64,000 nucleotides of DNA from an uncultured Paracoccaceae bacterium (GCA_937146765.1 CAKZRP010000024.1:28830-92829), one strand, 5' to 3'; positions 9,715 through 19,327 are shown, counted from the first letter of the stretch. Notes: generated by a model not told the origin, from the sequence alone. Numbers and translations are program-made.

Positions 9715-10641
9715 TCAGACGCCGGAGGGGGCACCGGCACGGGCGCGGCAAGGTCCAAACAGCGCCGCGAGCGCGAGGATCAGACCGGAGACGGTGGCGA
9801 TCATGCCGGCCGCGCTCACGGCGTCGGCCAGGCCGATCCAGAGCGGGCCGTAGCCGGCCAGCACATAGCCGACCACCGCAGAAAGGGCCGCGAACAGGAC
9901 GCTCCAGCCGACCTGCACCTCCAGCCGGTTGGTCATCATCCGGGCCGCGGCGGGCGGGCAGATGAACATGGCGATCACGATGATCGAACCCACCGCATCA
10001 AAGGCCGCCACCGCCGCAATTGCCGCCATCAAGACCAGCGCAAGACCCAGAAGGTCAGTGCGCAGGCCCATGGTCCGGGCGAAACCTTCGTCAAAAGTGG
10101 CAATCTTCAAGGGCCGCCAGAACAGCGCGATAAAGCCCGCCACGACCAGCAGGGTCGCCGCCATCCGGGGCAGCTCAACCGGCAGATAGGCCAGCGCCGA
10201 AGGGTCCAGAAGCGATCCCCAGCCAGTGCCATCGAGCCAGATCAGGCTCTCCAGATTGCCATAGAGCGCGTGCTCCACATCGAGGTGGACGGAGGAGGTG
10301 TCGCTCTGTTCCAACAGGAGAACACCCCCCGCAAACAGCGTGGTGAAGACGACGCCCATCGCCGCCCCCGGCTCGATCCGGCCCAGACGGCGGATGCCTT
10401 CGATCATCACCACAGCAACCACCGCAGCGCCCGCCGCGCCCAGCATCATCGGCCAAGTTGTGACCGCACCGGTCAAGAGAAAGGCGACCACGATCCCCGG
10501 CAGGGCCACATGGCTGATCGCATCGCCAATCAGCGCCTGCTTGCGCAGCAGGAGGAAATTGCCCGGCAAGGCGCAGGCCACGGCGGCAAAGATACCGATC
10601 AGCAGAGGGGTCAAAGACAGGGTGACAAAGTCGCTGCCCAT
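9715..10641 (-). CDS. Metal ABC transporter permease (second subunit)
   Basis: A 308-residue inner-membrane permease of the ABC-3 (Mn/Zn/Fe) family with about eight to nine hydrophobic segments. The N-terminal [20 protein letters not shown] is the typical segment contacting the ATPase, and [16 protein letters not shown] is the conserved late loop. Its start overlaps the stop of the upstream permease by one base, so the two permeases are coupled and probably form a heterodimer. It is the last gene of the four-gene importer operon read from 13617 leftwards. Convergent with mutL-side DNA is not an issue; the next gene, mutL, starts 102 bases further on. Metal specificity is not visible in the sequence. 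Confidence 0.92.
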   Translation of the reverse strand: MGSDFVTLSLTPLLIGIFAAVACALPGNFLLLRKQALIGDAISHVALPGIVVAFLLTGAVTTWPMMLGAAGAAVVAVVMIEGIRRLGRIEPGAAMGVVFTTLFAGGVLLLEQSDTSSVHLDVEHALYGNLESLIWLDGTGWGSLLDPSALAYLPVELPRMAATLLVVAGFIALFWRPLKIATFDEGFARTMGLRTDLLGLALVLMAAIAAVAAFDAVGSIIVIAMFICPPAAARMMTNRLEVQVGWSVLFAALSAVVGYVLAGYGPLWIGLADAVSAAGMIATVSGLILALAALFGPCRARAGAPSGV

Positions 10642-11852
10642 CAGAAGGCCTCCTTCGGGGTGCCAATCTTGCGGTCGATCTCGGCGATCTGGTCGGGGGT
10701 CAGCACGGTCTCGATCTCGCGCAGCCCGTCATAGAGCGCGGCAGCGGCCTCCTGCGCCTGATCGCGGCGCAGGATGTCCCAGCGGTGTTCGTCCCGCAAC
10801 GCCTTGGCCGCCCGCGCGCGGCCCGCCGCAGTTGCGACGCCGTCCGGGCGCGCCAGCCCTGCCCGCGCGAGAAGCCGCAGGGTGAGCGGCTCATAGATGG
10901 TCTGGTTCTGAGCCAGGGCCAGCAGCCCCTGCCGGATATGCACCCGACGCTGGAACCTTTGATGCCGCAAGACGGCCGCCAGCACGCCGCGGCCGGGGGC
11001 GATCAACAGGGACACCGCAAAAAGGGCAAAGCTCATCAGCACGATGATCGCCCCCGTCGGCAGATTGGGCGCTGAGGCAGAGACCGCAGCCCCCACATAG
11101 GCGGCGAGCGCCCCTAGAACCCCGGCAAGTATGACCACCTGGTCGGCGCGTTCGGTCCAGAAGCGGGCAGTGACGGCGGGAATGATGAGAAGCGCCACGA
11201 TCAGGATCAGTCCCACGACCTTGAGCCCGACCACGGTGACGGCCATCACCAGCCCCATCATCAACATGTCGATCCGGCTGACCGGCAGGCCGCGCGCAGC
11301 GGCATATTCGGGGTCGAAGGCCACCATGGTCATCGGCCGCCGCGCCAGAAGGATCACCAGGAGGACAACCGCGCCCCCTCCCGCGATGACCAGCGCGTCG
11401 CTCATCAGCATCCCGGCGGTGGATCCCAGCAGGAAGCCTTCAAGCCCCGCCTGTCGGCCGATCCCGAGAGTCTGGATCACGGTCAAGAGCACGATACCAA
11501 ACCCGAAGAAGACGGAGAGCACGGCACCGATGGCGGCATCCTCGGCCAGGCGGGTGTTGCGTGTGAGCCAATTCATGCACCACAGGCCAATGCCCGCTGA
11601 AACCGCCGAGCCGATCAGAAGCGCCGCAAGGTTCCTGCCGTCGCCCCCGAGACCGACCAGGATCAGGAACGCGACGCAGACGCCGGGCAATGTGGCGTGG
11701 CTCACGGCGTCAGAGACCAGTGCCCGCTTGCGCAGGAAAAGGAACGTGCCCGTGATCCCCGAGGCCGCCCCCAGCAAGGCTGCCCCAATCGCCACCAGAG
11801 TTGCATTATAGCCCAGCTGCAAGAGCAGAGCGTCACCCAGAAACTGCATCAC
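10641..11852 (-). CDS. Metal ABC transporter permease with C-terminal regulator-like extension
   Basis: A 403-residue ABC-3 family permease, about 100 residues longer than the usual 280-300. Residues about 10-285 are the membrane part, with LFLRKRALVSDAVSHATLPG near the N-terminus and LLIIPAVTARFWTERADQV late in the domain. After about residue 290 a soluble tail follows (YEPLTLRLLARAGLARPDG, then KALRDEHRWDILRRDQ) that looks like a winged-helix plus helical segment of the DtxR/iron-dependent-repressor type known in some Mn permeases. Whether it binds DNA, metal or the ATPase is unknown. The ATG overlaps the upstream ATPase stop by four bases. Confidence 0.9.
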   Translation of the reverse strand: MMQFLGDALLLQLGYNATLVAIGAALLGAASGITGTFLFLRKRALVSDAVSHATLPGVCVAFLILVGLGGDGRNLAALLIGSAVSAGIGLWCMNWLTRNTRLAEDAAIGAVLSVFFGFGIVLLTVIQTLGIGRQAGLEGFLLGSTAGMLMSDALVIAGGGAVVLLVILLARRPMTMVAFDPEYAAARGLPVSRIDMLMMGLVMAVTVVGLKVVGLILIVALLIIPAVTARFWTERADQVVILAGVLGALAAYVGAAVSASAPNLPTGAIIVLMSFALFAVSLLIAPGRGVLAAVLRHQRFQRRVHIRQGLLALAQNQTIYEPLTLRLLARAGLARPDGVATAAGRARAAKALRDEHRWDILRRDQAQEAAAALYDGLREIETVLTPDQIAEIDRKIGTPKEAF

Positions 11853-12652
11853 GCGGGCCGGGAGATCTGGTCGATCTGCGCGGTTGCAAGCCGCCCGCCA
11901 TAGGCCGCCTGCAAGGTCTCCGGCGTGAAGGCTTCGGCAACCGGTCCTTCGGCAACCTTCCGTGTATTGATCAGGAACACATTGTCAAAATACTCTGTCA
12001 CGGTGGCGAGATCGTGATGCACCACCACCACCGTCTTGCCCTCCGCGCGCAACCCCTTGAGAACGCCGATGATCGCTTTTTCGGTCGCGGCATCCACGCC
12101 CGCAAAGGGCTCGTCCAAAAGGTAAAGATCCGCTCCCTGCGCCAGGGCCCGCGCAAGGAACACCCGCTGCTGCTGGCCTCCGGAAAGCTGGCCGATCTGG
12201 CGGTCGGCAAAATCACCCATGCCGACCCGGTCGAGGCAATCCCGCGCGATCTGGCGATGGGTGCCGCGAATGCGCCCCAGAAGGCCCAATTGTCGATAGA
12301 GCCCCATCATCACCACGTCGATCACCCGTGTCGGGAAATCCCAGTCAACCGAGGCGCGCTGCGGCACATAGGCAATCCGGGCACGTTGATGATCCAGCGG
12401 ACGACCAAAGACCTGTACGCGGCCCGAGACCGGCGACACGATGCCAAGCGCGGCTTTGAGCATGGTCGATTTGCCCGCACCATTGGGACCGATGATCGCC
12501 GTCATCTGCCCGGGCACCACGGTCATATCCACAGAGAAGACCGCCGGTTTCTCTCCGTAGCTGACGGTCAGGCCGCGAATGGCGAGCGGACTGCTGTCAG
12601 ACACCCTGTCTCGGGGGCTCTGACCGTTCTGGCTGGCGAGCGAAAGTTGCAT
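11849..12652 (-). CDS. Metal ABC transporter ATP-binding protein
   Basis: A 267-residue ABC ATPase that powers the importer. Walker A is GPNGAGKST, the signature motif LSGGQQQRV and Walker B LYLLDEPFAGVD, all intact; the Q-loop region reads IAYVPQRASVDWDFP, typical of the Mn/Zn/Fe importer subgroup. The N-terminal 15-20 residues before the domain are polar and may be dispensable. It is encoded two bases downstream of the binding-protein stop and overlaps the first permease by four bases, so the whole operon is tightly coupled. Confidence 0.93.
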   Translation of the reverse strand: MQLSLASQNGQSPRDRVSDSSPLAIRGLTVSYGEKPAVFSVDMTVVPGQMTAIIGPNGAGKSTMLKAALGIVSPVSGRVQVFGRPLDHQRARIAYVPQRASVDWDFPTRVIDVVMMGLYRQLGLLGRIRGTHRQIARDCLDRVGMGDFADRQIGQLSGGQQQRVFLARALAQGADLYLLDEPFAGVDAATEKAIIGVLKGLRAEGKTVVVVHHDLATVTEYFDNVFLINTRKVAEGPVAEAFTPETLQAAYGGRLATAQIDQISRPA

Positions 12653-12654
12653 GT

Positions 12655-13617
12655 TCAGATCCCTGCCGAAAGCTTGCCGTCCATGCCGCCCTCGGGCACG
12701 TCGGCGCCCAGCGCTCCGGCAATAACGGTGAAGTTGTGGTCGAGCATCCCGATATAGGTCGCCTCGTATGTGCCCTCCGCGCCCATCGCGTCAGAATACA
12801 GCTCACCACCGATCACGACCTCGTGCCCCTTCGCCGCAGCGCCCTCGATCAGCGCCCGCATCGAACGGTCCGCCACCGAGGTCTCAACAAAGACCGCACC
12901 GATATTGCGATCCACCAGGACATCGACCAGTTCACCGATCCGGTTCAGGCCCGCTTCGGATTGGGTGGAAATCCCCTGGATGCCCAGAACCTCGAACCCG
13001 TAGTCGCGACCGAAATACCCAAAGGCATCATGCGCCGTGACCAGGACCCGGTTCCCCGACGGGACCCCCGCCACCAGACTTTGCCCGTAGCTCGACAGCC
13101 GGTCAATCTCGCCCAGATGACGCTCGAGGTTGGCGGTAAAGAGGTCGGTGGCCGCGGGTCGGGCTTCGGTCAGGGCCCTCGCGACCTCGCGCACCACATG
13201 TTTCCACATCTGCGGGCTCATCCAGACGTGTGGGTCGAATTTGTCCGCATAGTCGTCATGGCTGCGCAGCTCAGCCCTGGGAGTGGCCTCAGCCACGGCA
13301 ATCACTTTGCGCTTACGCCCCAGCGCGTGAAAGTAATCCTCCATCTGCGCTTCAAGGTAGAGGCCATGCCACAAAACCAGATCCGCCCGTGTCATCGTCG
13401 CGATATCGCTGCGGGTCTGGCGATAGGCATGCGGGTCCACGCCTGGTCCCATCAGGGCGGCCACGGCAACCTCCGCTCCACCGATCTGACGGGCCGCATC
13501 GGCGATCATGCCGGTGGTCGCAACCACCGAGAGCGGCCCTTCGGTCGCGAAGGCGGGAGCCGCACCAAACGCAACAACGGTCCCCAGTCCCAGCAGTGTT
13601 TGACGTCGGTTCAGCAT
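12655..13617 (-). CDS. Metal ABC transporter substrate-binding protein (cluster A-I)
   Basis: A 320-residue periplasmic binding protein of the ZnuA/MntA/PsaA type. The N-terminus NRRQTLLGLGTVVAFGAAPAFA looks like a signal peptide with a twin-arginine flavour. The metal-binding pattern is visible: GVDPHAY (first His near residue 67), FDPHVWMSP (second His), a Glu/His region VTAHDAFGYF, and a late acidic ligand GGELYSDAMG. The lack of the long His-rich loop of ZnuA argues for Mn or Fe rather than Zn, but this is inference. The start at 13617 has AGGAG eight bases upstream; the longer frame would run into the operator region. Confidence 0.92.
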   Translation of the reverse strand: MLNRRQTLLGLGTVVAFGAAPAFATEGPLSVVATTGMIADAARQIGGAEVAVAALMGPGVDPHAYRQTRSDIATMTRADLVLWHGLYLEAQMEDYFHALGRKRKVIAVAEATPRAELRSHDDYADKFDPHVWMSPQMWKHVVREVARALTEARPAATDLFTANLERHLGEIDRLSSYGQSLVAGVPSGNRVLVTAHDAFGYFGRDYGFEVLGIQGISTQSEAGLNRIGELVDVLVDRNIGAVFVETSVADRSMRALIEGAAAKGHEVVIGGELYSDAMGAEGTYEATYIGMLDHNFTVIAGALGADVPEGGMDGKLSAGI

Positions 13618-13664
13618 ATACGTGCTCCTGGCTCTCAACAATCTCGTTCCTGTTGCAATGAATA

Positions 13665-13710
13665 TGCGAACGATTCTCAAGTTCGTCAATGAAAATGAGA
13701 ACCATTTGCA
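13665..13710 (-). promoter_or_regulatory. Paired Fur-family-like operator (Mur/Fur) upstream of metal importer
   Basis: Two 15-base sites face each other: TGCGAACGATTCTCA at 13665-13679 and TGAGAACCATTTGCA at 13696-13710. Read in the same sense they match at 12 of 15 bases, and each is an imperfect 7-1-7 dyad of the kind bound by Fur-family regulators. The nearer site ends 48 bases before the binding-protein ATG, a normal operator distance. In Alphaproteobacteria the Fur homologue Mur controls Mn importers, so Mur is the first candidate; Fur-like or Irr control is the alternative. The sites could also affect divergent deoC. Confidence 0.6.
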
Positions 13711-13828
13711 AAATACCTTCATTTTTGTCCTTTTGGTCAAAATTTATCGCCCAAACTGCGTGCGAAACCTTGCCAGAACGGGGTCGCCCGTGCGATTTTG
13801 CCGCCAAATCTTTCGAGGACTCCCAGAT

Positions 13829-14872
13829 ATGGACAGCCAAATCGCAGAAGACGGCGCACAGCCGCCGGTCAAATCCGCGGCCAAAGCCTCTGCCGGTCAC
13901 GCCACTCCGGCTGCGGAGAGCGCGCACACCCTGCCCCGCAACCCCGGCATCGCGCTGGATCTCGACTGGGCCTTGGGTGTGGAGGCCAATACCTCCGCCA
14001 TTGAACGCCGCTGCGCCAGCCTGCCCGGCCGCCGCTCGGTCAAGAAGGATTATCAGGCGGCCTGGCTGCTGAAAGCGATCAGCCTCATCGACCTCACCAC
14101 CCTTGCGGGCGATGACACCGAGGCCCGCGTCCGGCGCCTCTGCGCCAAGGCGCGTCGGCCGGTGCGGCAGGAGATCCTCTCGGCACTCGGTTTTGACAGC
14201 CTCACCACTGGGGCGGTCTGCGTCTATCACGACATGATCCCCGCCGCAGTTCGCGCGTTGCAGGGCACGGACATTCCGGTCGCCGCTGTCTCGACTGGCT
14301 TTCCGGCCGGCCTCTCGCCCTTTCACCTCCGCGTGGAAGAAATCCGCGAGAGCGTCCGGGCCGGTGCCAAGGAGATCGACATCGTGATCTCCCGCCGCCA
14401 CGTGTTGTCGGGCAATTGGCAGGCGCTTTACGACGAGATGAAAGCCTTCCGCGAGGCCTGTGGCGAGGCACACGTCAAGGCGATCCTGGCCACGGGCGAG
14501 CTGGGCACCCTGCGCAATGTCGCCCGCGCCTCGATGATCTGCATGATGGCGGGGGCGGATTTCATCAAGACCTCCACCGGCAAGGAAGGCGTGAATGCCA
14601 CCCTGCCCGTGTCACTGGTGATGATCCGCGCCATCCGCGATTATTACGAGCGCACCGGGTTTCACGTGGGCTACAAACCGGCCGGCGGCATTTCCAAGGC
14701 GAAGGACTCGTTGGTCTATCTCAGCCTTATCAAAGAAGAGCTTGGCAACCGCTGGCTGCAACCGGACCTGTTCCGCTTTGGCGCCTCCAGCCTCTTGGGC
14801 GATATCGAACGCCAGCTCGAACACCATGTGACCGGCGCCTATTCCGCTGGCTACCGCCACCCAATGGCGTGA
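13829..14872 (+). CDS. deoC: Deoxyribose-phosphate aldolase
   Basis: A 347-residue DeoC, which splits 2-deoxyribose 5-phosphate into acetaldehyde and glyceraldehyde 3-phosphate. The Schiff-base lysine is K247 in FIKTSTGKEG and the second catalytic lysine is K283 in GYKPAGGI; the aspartate-containing segment EIDIVISRR is also present. The first about 45 residues are a low-complexity Ala/Pro-rich extension, making it longer than the 220-260-residue enzymes but similar to the long DeoC subgroup. The start at 13829 has GAGGA upstream. The ALDH gene follows after 11 bases, so acetaldehyde from this reaction is the likely substrate passed on. Confidence 0.94.
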   Translation: MDSQIAEDGAQPPVKSAAKASAGHATPAAESAHTLPRNPGIALDLDWALGVEANTSAIERRCASLPGRRSVKKDYQAAWLLKAISLIDLTTLAGDDTEARVRRLCAKARRPVRQEILSALGFDSLTTGAVCVYHDMIPAAVRALQGTDIPVAAVSTGFPAGLSPFHLRVEEIRESVRAGAKEIDIVISRRHVLSGNWQALYDEMKAFREACGEAHVKAILATGELGTLRNVARASMICMMAGADFIKTSTGKEGVNATLPVSLVMIRAIRDYYERTGFHVGYKPAGGISKAKDSLVYLSLIKEELGNRWLQPDLFRFGASSLLGDIERQLEHHVTGAYSAGYRHPMA

Positions 14873-14883
14873 GGACAAGAGAG

Positions 14884-17226
14884 ATGACCATTAAAGAGAT
14901 CTTCGACACCATGGAATACGGCCCCGCTCCTGAAAGTGCTGCTGAGGCTCTGGCTTGGCTGGTCGATCAGGGCAGCCAGTTCGGCCATTTCATCAACGGG
15001 GACTTCACCGCCCCCGGCAAGCTGTTCGAGAGCAGGAACCCGGCCAATGGCGAGGTTCTGGCCGAGCTGACGCAAGCCACCCAAAAGGACGTGGACGCCG
15101 CCGTCAAAGCCGCCCGCGCTGCACAAGCGGGTTGGGCCGCGATGGGTGGCTCTGGCCGGGCAACCTATCTTTATGCGATCGCGCGCCTGTTGCAGAAACA
15201 CAGCCGCCTTTTCGCCGTGCTCGAAACGCTGGACAACGGCAAGCCGATCCGCGAGAGCCGCGACATCGACATCCCTTTGGTGCAGCGTCATTTCTACCAT
15301 CACGCAGGCCATGCCCAGCTGATGGACGAGGAACTGGCCGGGCGTGAGGCGCTGGGGGTCTGTGGGCAGATCATCCCGTGGAACTTCCCCCTGCTGATGC
15401 TGGCATGGAAAGTCGCGCCGGCGCTCGCCATGGGCAATACCGTGGTGCTGAAACCGGCCGAATACACCTCGCTGACCGCGCTCCTCTTTGCCGATATCTG
15501 CCGTCAGGCGGGCCTGCCGAAAGGGGTCGTCAATATCGTCACCGGCGACGGTGCGGTGGGCGAGATGATCGTCAAGGCGGACGTGGACAAGATCGCCTTT
15601 ACCGGTTCGACCTCGGTCGGTCGCAAGATCCGCGAAGCCACCGCAGGCTCCGGCAAGGCGCTCACCTTGGAGCTAGGCGGCAAGAGCCCCTATATCGTCT
15701 TTGACGACGCCGACCTCGACAGCGCCATCGAGGGGCTGGTGGATGCGATCTGGTTCAACCAGGGTCAGGTCTGCTGCGCCGGCTCGCGGCTTCTGGTGCA
15801 GGAAGGCGTCTCGGAGCGCTTCCACGCCAAGCTGCGCGCGCGGATGAAGACCCTGCGCCTGGGCGATCCTCTGGACAAGAGCATCGACATCGGCGCGGTG
15901 GTGGACCCGGTGCAGCACGCGGAAATCACCCGTATGGTGGCCTCGGCGCAGAACTGCACCGTGCATCAGACCGCGGTGAACATGCCCGCCAAGGGCTGTT
16001 TCTTCCCGCCGACCCTGATCGAGGGCCTGTCGCCCGCCGATCCCTTGATGCAGGAAGAGATCTTTGGCCCCGTACTGGTCTCCACCACCTTCCGCACGCC
16101 CGCTGAGGCGGTGGAGCTGGCGAACAACACCCGCTATGGGCTGGCCGCGACGCTTTGGACCGAGAACGTGAACCTCGCGCTGGATATCGCGCCGAAGCTG
16201 GTCGCGGGCGTGGTCTGGGTCAACGGCACCAATATGTTTGACGCAGCCGCTCCCTTTGGCGGGGTGCGCGAGAGCGGTTTTGGCCGCGAGGGCGGCGTGG
16301 AGGGTCTGCTGGCCTATACCAAGCCGAAGGGCGAGGCCGCAGCACTGGCTCCCGTTGTGGCCTTTGAAGGCAGCGACAAAGGCACCGTTCCCGCAGGCAT
16401 CGACCGCACCGCCAAGATGTTCATCGGCGGCAAGCAGGCGCGCCCGGACAGTGGCTATTCCAAAGCCGTCTTTGGCCCCAAGGGCGACCTTCTGGGCCAT
16501 GTCGGGGTCGGCAGTCGCAAGGATGTGCGCAACGCCGTCGAGGCCGCCAATGCGGCGAAGGGCTGGAGCAAGACCACCGGCCATCTGCGCGCGCAGATCC
16601 TGTATTATCTGGCCGAGAACCTCGCCGCCCGCGCCGGGGAATTCGCCGCGCGACTGGACGCGATGACCGGCAAGGGCGACGGCGTAACCGAGGTCGAAGC
16701 CTCGCTGCAGCGCCTGTTCTCCGCCGCCGCTTGGGCCGACAAATACGATGGCCTGGCGCATGGCGTGCCGATCCGCGGCGTCGCTTTGGGCATGAAAGAG
16801 CCGGTGGGCACCATCGGCATCCTCTGCGCAGATGAGGCGCCGCTTCTGGGTCTGATATCGGCGATGGCACCGGCGATGGCCATGGGCAACCGGGTGGTGC
16901 TGGCCGCCTCCGAGGCTTTCCCCTTGGCGGCGACTGACCTTTACCAGGTGCTCGAGACCTCCGACGTGCCCGCAGGCGTGGTGAACATCCTCACCGGCGC
17001 GCACAAGGACCTCAGCGACACCATGGCCAAACACCTCGATATCGACGCGGTCTGGAGCTTCTCCTCCTCTGATCTGTCCAAGAACATCGAGGCCGCCTCG
17101 GCCGGCAATCTGAAGCGCACCTGGGTCAACTATGGCCGCGCCTTTGACTGGTCGCGCGATCAATCCAAACGCTTCCTGCAGGCCGCCACCGAGGTAAAGA
17201 CGGTCTGGATCCCCTACGGCGAGTGA
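14884..17226 (+). CDS. Double-domain aldehyde dehydrogenase (ALDH16 type)
   Basis: A 780-residue protein with two ALDH modules. Residues about 30-490 form a complete enzyme: nucleotide-site [14 protein letters not shown], general base E263 in LELGGKS and nucleophile C297 in [11 protein letters not shown]. From about residue 510 ([11 protein letters not shown]) a second ALDH-like module begins, but it has only the coenzyme-domain half with [16 protein letters not shown], lacks the LELGG glutamate and any catalytic cysteine motif, and ends at 780. This is the architecture of ALDH16, where the second module is non-catalytic and helps assembly. With deoC 11 bases upstream, oxidation of acetaldehyde is the inferred job. 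A terminator follows. Confidence 0.92.
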   Translation: MTIKEIFDTMEYGPAPESAAEALAWLVDQGSQFGHFINGDFTAPGKLFESRNPANGEVLAELTQATQKDVDAAVKAARAAQAGWAAMGGSGRATYLYAIARLLQKHSRLFAVLETLDNGKPIRESRDIDIPLVQRHFYHHAGHAQLMDEELAGREALGVCGQIIPWNFPLLMLAWKVAPALAMGNTVVLKPAEYTSLTALLFADICRQAGLPKGVVNIVTGDGAVGEMIVKADVDKIAFTGSTSVGRKIREATAGSGKALTLELGGKSPYIVFDDADLDSAIEGLVDAIWFNQGQVCCAGSRLLVQEGVSERFHAKLRARMKTLRLGDPLDKSIDIGAVVDPVQHAEITRMVASAQNCTVHQTAVNMPAKGCFFPPTLIEGLSPADPLMQEEIFGPVLVSTTFRTPAEAVELANNTRYGLAATLWTENVNLALDIAPKLVAGVVWVNGTNMFDAAAPFGGVRESGFGREGGVEGLLAYTKPKGEAAALAPVVAFEGSDKGTVPAGIDRTAKMFIGGKQARPDSGYSKAVFGPKGDLLGHVGVGSRKDVRNAVEAANAAKGWSKTTGHLRAQILYYLAENLAARAGEFAARLDAMTGKGDGVTEVEASLQRLFSAAAWADKYDGLAHGVPIRGVALGMKEPVGTIGILCADEAPLLGLISAMAPAMAMGNRVVLAASEAFPLAATDLYQVLETSDVPAGVVNILTGAHKDLSDTMAKHLDIDAVWSFSSSDLSKNIEAASAGNLKRTWVNYGRAFDWSRDQSKRFLQAATEVKTVWIPYGE

Positions 17227-17265
17227 TAATCGGTCCCCGAAAGACTAAAAACCACCGCTAAAGAG

Positions 17266-17298
17266 ACGGCGCGACCCCGATGGGACCGCGCCGTTTTG
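17266..17298 (+). terminator. Rho-independent terminator after deoC-ALDH
   Basis: ACGGCGCG (17266-17273) pairs with CGCGCCGT (17287-17294), with an inner CCC/GGG pairing, followed by TTTTG. It lies 39 bases after the ALDH stop. Confidence 0.8.
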
Positions 17299-17370
17299 TA
17301 ATTAGTTCAAGGGCAGCCGACACACGCAAAACATGTTATCCTTCCACCGCGAATTGAACGGGAGACATAG

Positions 17371-17865
17371 ATGCGCACCTTTATTCTGGCCTGCGGTCTG
17401 GCCACAGTATTTGCCTCAAGCGCCATGGCGGACATGAGCATCACCCTGGAAAGCGGCTGGAACGGAAAGACCGTGCCGAAAGGTCAACACTGCACACTAT
17501 TTGGTGGCAAGGGGACAACCCCGCCGATGAAAGTCACTGGTTTGCCGTCTGAAACCGCTTGGGTCTATGTGGAATACAACGATCAGGATTATCGCCCTTT
17601 GTCCAAGAATGGCGGACATGGGGTGATTGGCTACCCAGCCAGCGGCAGCTCGCTTGAGCTCTATTCCGTGCCCGGTCTGGTCGACAAGCTGCCGGGTAAA
17701 GCGCGGGTCATTTCCGCCGCGCGTGGCACCGGCGACTACGCTTCCAAGGGCTATATGCCCCCCTGTTCCGGCGGCAAGGGAAACCGGTATTTTGCAATCG
17801 TCAAGGCCATTTCCTCCGGCGGAAAGGTTCTTGAACAACAGAAGGTGGAGATTGGTCGATATTGA
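17371..17865 (+). CDS. Secreted protein, possibly PEBP-like
   Basis: A 164-residue exported protein with a clear Sec signal peptide (MRTFILACGLATVFASSAMA, cleaved after about residue 20). I do not recognise the family with certainty. The order of segments TPPMKVTGLP, VYVEYNDQDY, GHGVIGYPA and YMPPCSGGKGNRYF parallels the phosphatidylethanolamine-binding/YbhB fold (SPPL-x-W, DPDAP, H-W, GPCPP-x-HRY), so a divergent PEBP-like fold is plausible. Two mature cysteines could form a disulfide. The ATG at 17371 has GGGAG upstream. It is a single-gene unit between two terminators, so probably has its own promoter in 17298-17370. Confidence 0.75.
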   Translation: MRTFILACGLATVFASSAMADMSITLESGWNGKTVPKGQHCTLFGGKGTTPPMKVTGLPSETAWVYVEYNDQDYRPLSKNGGHGVIGYPASGSSLELYSVPGLVDKLPGKARVISAARGTGDYASKGYMPPCSGGKGNRYFAIVKAISSGGKVLEQQKVEIGRY

Positions 17866-17901
17866 CCAACCCTGTGTGACACGCCTCGCGCCAGACCAGA
17901 A

Positions 17902-17923
17902 AAGGGGCCAATGGCCCCTTTTT
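17902..17923. terminator. Bidirectional terminator between convergent genes
   Basis: AAGGGGCC, loop AAT, GGCCCCTT, followed by TTT on the plus strand and preceded by AAAA, so it can serve both the plus-strand secreted-protein gene and the minus-strand M16 peptidase gene ending at 17957. Confidence 0.85.
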
Positions 17924-17956
17924 GTTGTGCGACGCAACTGCCGTTCGTGGCCAGGA

Positions 17957-19327
17957 TCAATCCGTCGACTTCAGCCCCTCGGGCTCGCCGACCACCACGA
18001 ACCGCAGCCCCTCGGGGTCCAGCAATTCCTGCGCCACCCGGTTCACATCCTCCAGCGTCACCGCATCGATCTTGTCGTTGCGGGTGACCACATAGTCGCG
18101 TGGCAGCCCGTCCATCTGCATCCCCACGAGGATCGAGGCAATGGGTCCGTTGCCGTTGAACCGCAAGGGATAAGCGCCCGTCAGATAGGTCTTGGCATCC
18201 TGCAATTCCTCTGGCGTCACACCTTCCTCGGCGGTCTTGAGCCATTGGTCCCGCACCACCCCCACGGCCTCCGCCATCTTCTCGTTCGCAGAAGCAAAGG
18301 AACCCATATAAGTCGAGGCCAGATCGCGCGGCACAAGATAACTATAGACGCCATAGGTCAGCCCCCGTTTGGTGCGGACCTCATCCATCAGCCGCGTCTC
18401 GAAGGAGCCACCACCGAGGATTTGGTTCAGCACATAGGCGGCAAAGAAATCCTCGTCATGCCGGTCGAGTCCCTTTTGACCAAACAGCGCCACCGACTGC
18501 GGGGTGGCAAAGGGAACAACGGTGGTTCCCCCCGTCAGCAGCACGTCCGTCGGCGCTGCCATCGGTGCACCTTCGGCCGGAAGATTTCCCAAGAGGACAT
18601 CCAGTATCTCTCCCAATTGCTCAGGAGTGATATCGCCCACCGCGCTCACATAGAGCCTGTCGCGGGCAAAGACCGCCTCATGGGCGGCAAACATGTCCTG
18701 CCGGGTCAAGGCGGAGACACTCTCCACCGTGCCCTTGCCATTGGTGCCATAGGGGTGATCCCCAAAGGCCAGCTTGGCGAAGGTTTCACCGGCTATCGCA
18801 TTCGGATCGGCGAGGTCGGACTTCAGCCCCACCAGCACCTGCGCCCGCACCCGGTCGAGCGCGTCCTGATCGAAACGCGGCTCCTGGATGGTCTGGCGCA
18901 GCAACTCCACCGCTTCATCGCGGTTCTCGCTGAGGAATGTCGCCGAAATCGACATCATGTCCTTGTCGGCATCATAGGAGAAACTGGCCGCCAGCGCCTC
19001 GAGGGCGCGGGCATATTCCTGCGCGCGCAGTTCGCCGGACCCCTCTTCCAGAAGGCCGCCCATCAGGTAGACCGCCCCCCGTTTGCCGGGGGCGTCGAGC
19101 GAGGTGCCGCCGCGAAACCGCAGTTCCAAGGCCGAAAAGGGGATCGAGTGATCTTCCACCAGCCAGGCCTTGATCCCGCCGGGCGAGGTTACTTCCTGGA
19201 TCTCGATCTCGGCGCGCGCCATCTGTGCGGCAAGGAGAAATGCCAGCATCGCCATTAGCGCGGTGAGGGACCGGATCAAGGCAGGTCGCGGGTCAAGAAC
19301 GCGGGTGCGGACTGCAGAACGACTCAT
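17957..19327 (-). CDS. M16 peptidase family protein, non-catalytic subunit
   Basis: A 456-residue exported M16-family protein (hydrophobic signal segment about residues 18-39). The position where active members carry HxxEH reads YLMGGLLEEG here, so zinc ligands are missing. The family's late Arg/Tyr motif is kept in RTKRGLTYGVYSY, which is the hallmark of the partner subunit that helps bind substrate. It therefore probably forms a heterodimer with the adjacent catalytic M16 protein, as for pitrilysin-like pairs in Proteobacteria. Its start overlaps the catalytic subunit stop by four bases (ATGA), supporting equimolar production. Confidence 0.92.
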   Translation of the reverse strand: MSRSAVRTRVLDPRPALIRSLTALMAMLAFLLAAQMARAEIEIQEVTSPGGIKAWLVEDHSIPFSALELRFRGGTSLDAPGKRGAVYLMGGLLEEGSGELRAQEYARALEALAASFSYDADKDMMSISATFLSENRDEAVELLRQTIQEPRFDQDALDRVRAQVLVGLKSDLADPNAIAGETFAKLAFGDHPYGTNGKGTVESVSALTRQDMFAAHEAVFARDRLYVSAVGDITPEQLGEILDVLLGNLPAEGAPMAAPTDVLLTGGTTVVPFATPQSVALFGQKGLDRHDEDFFAAYVLNQILGGGSFETRLMDEVRTKRGLTYGVYSYLVPRDLASTYMGSFASANEKMAEAVGVVRDQWLKTAEEGVTPEELQDAKTYLTGAYPLRFNGNGPIASILVGMQMDGLPRDYVVTRNDKIDAVTLEDVNRVAQELLDPEGLRFVVVGEPEGLKSTD

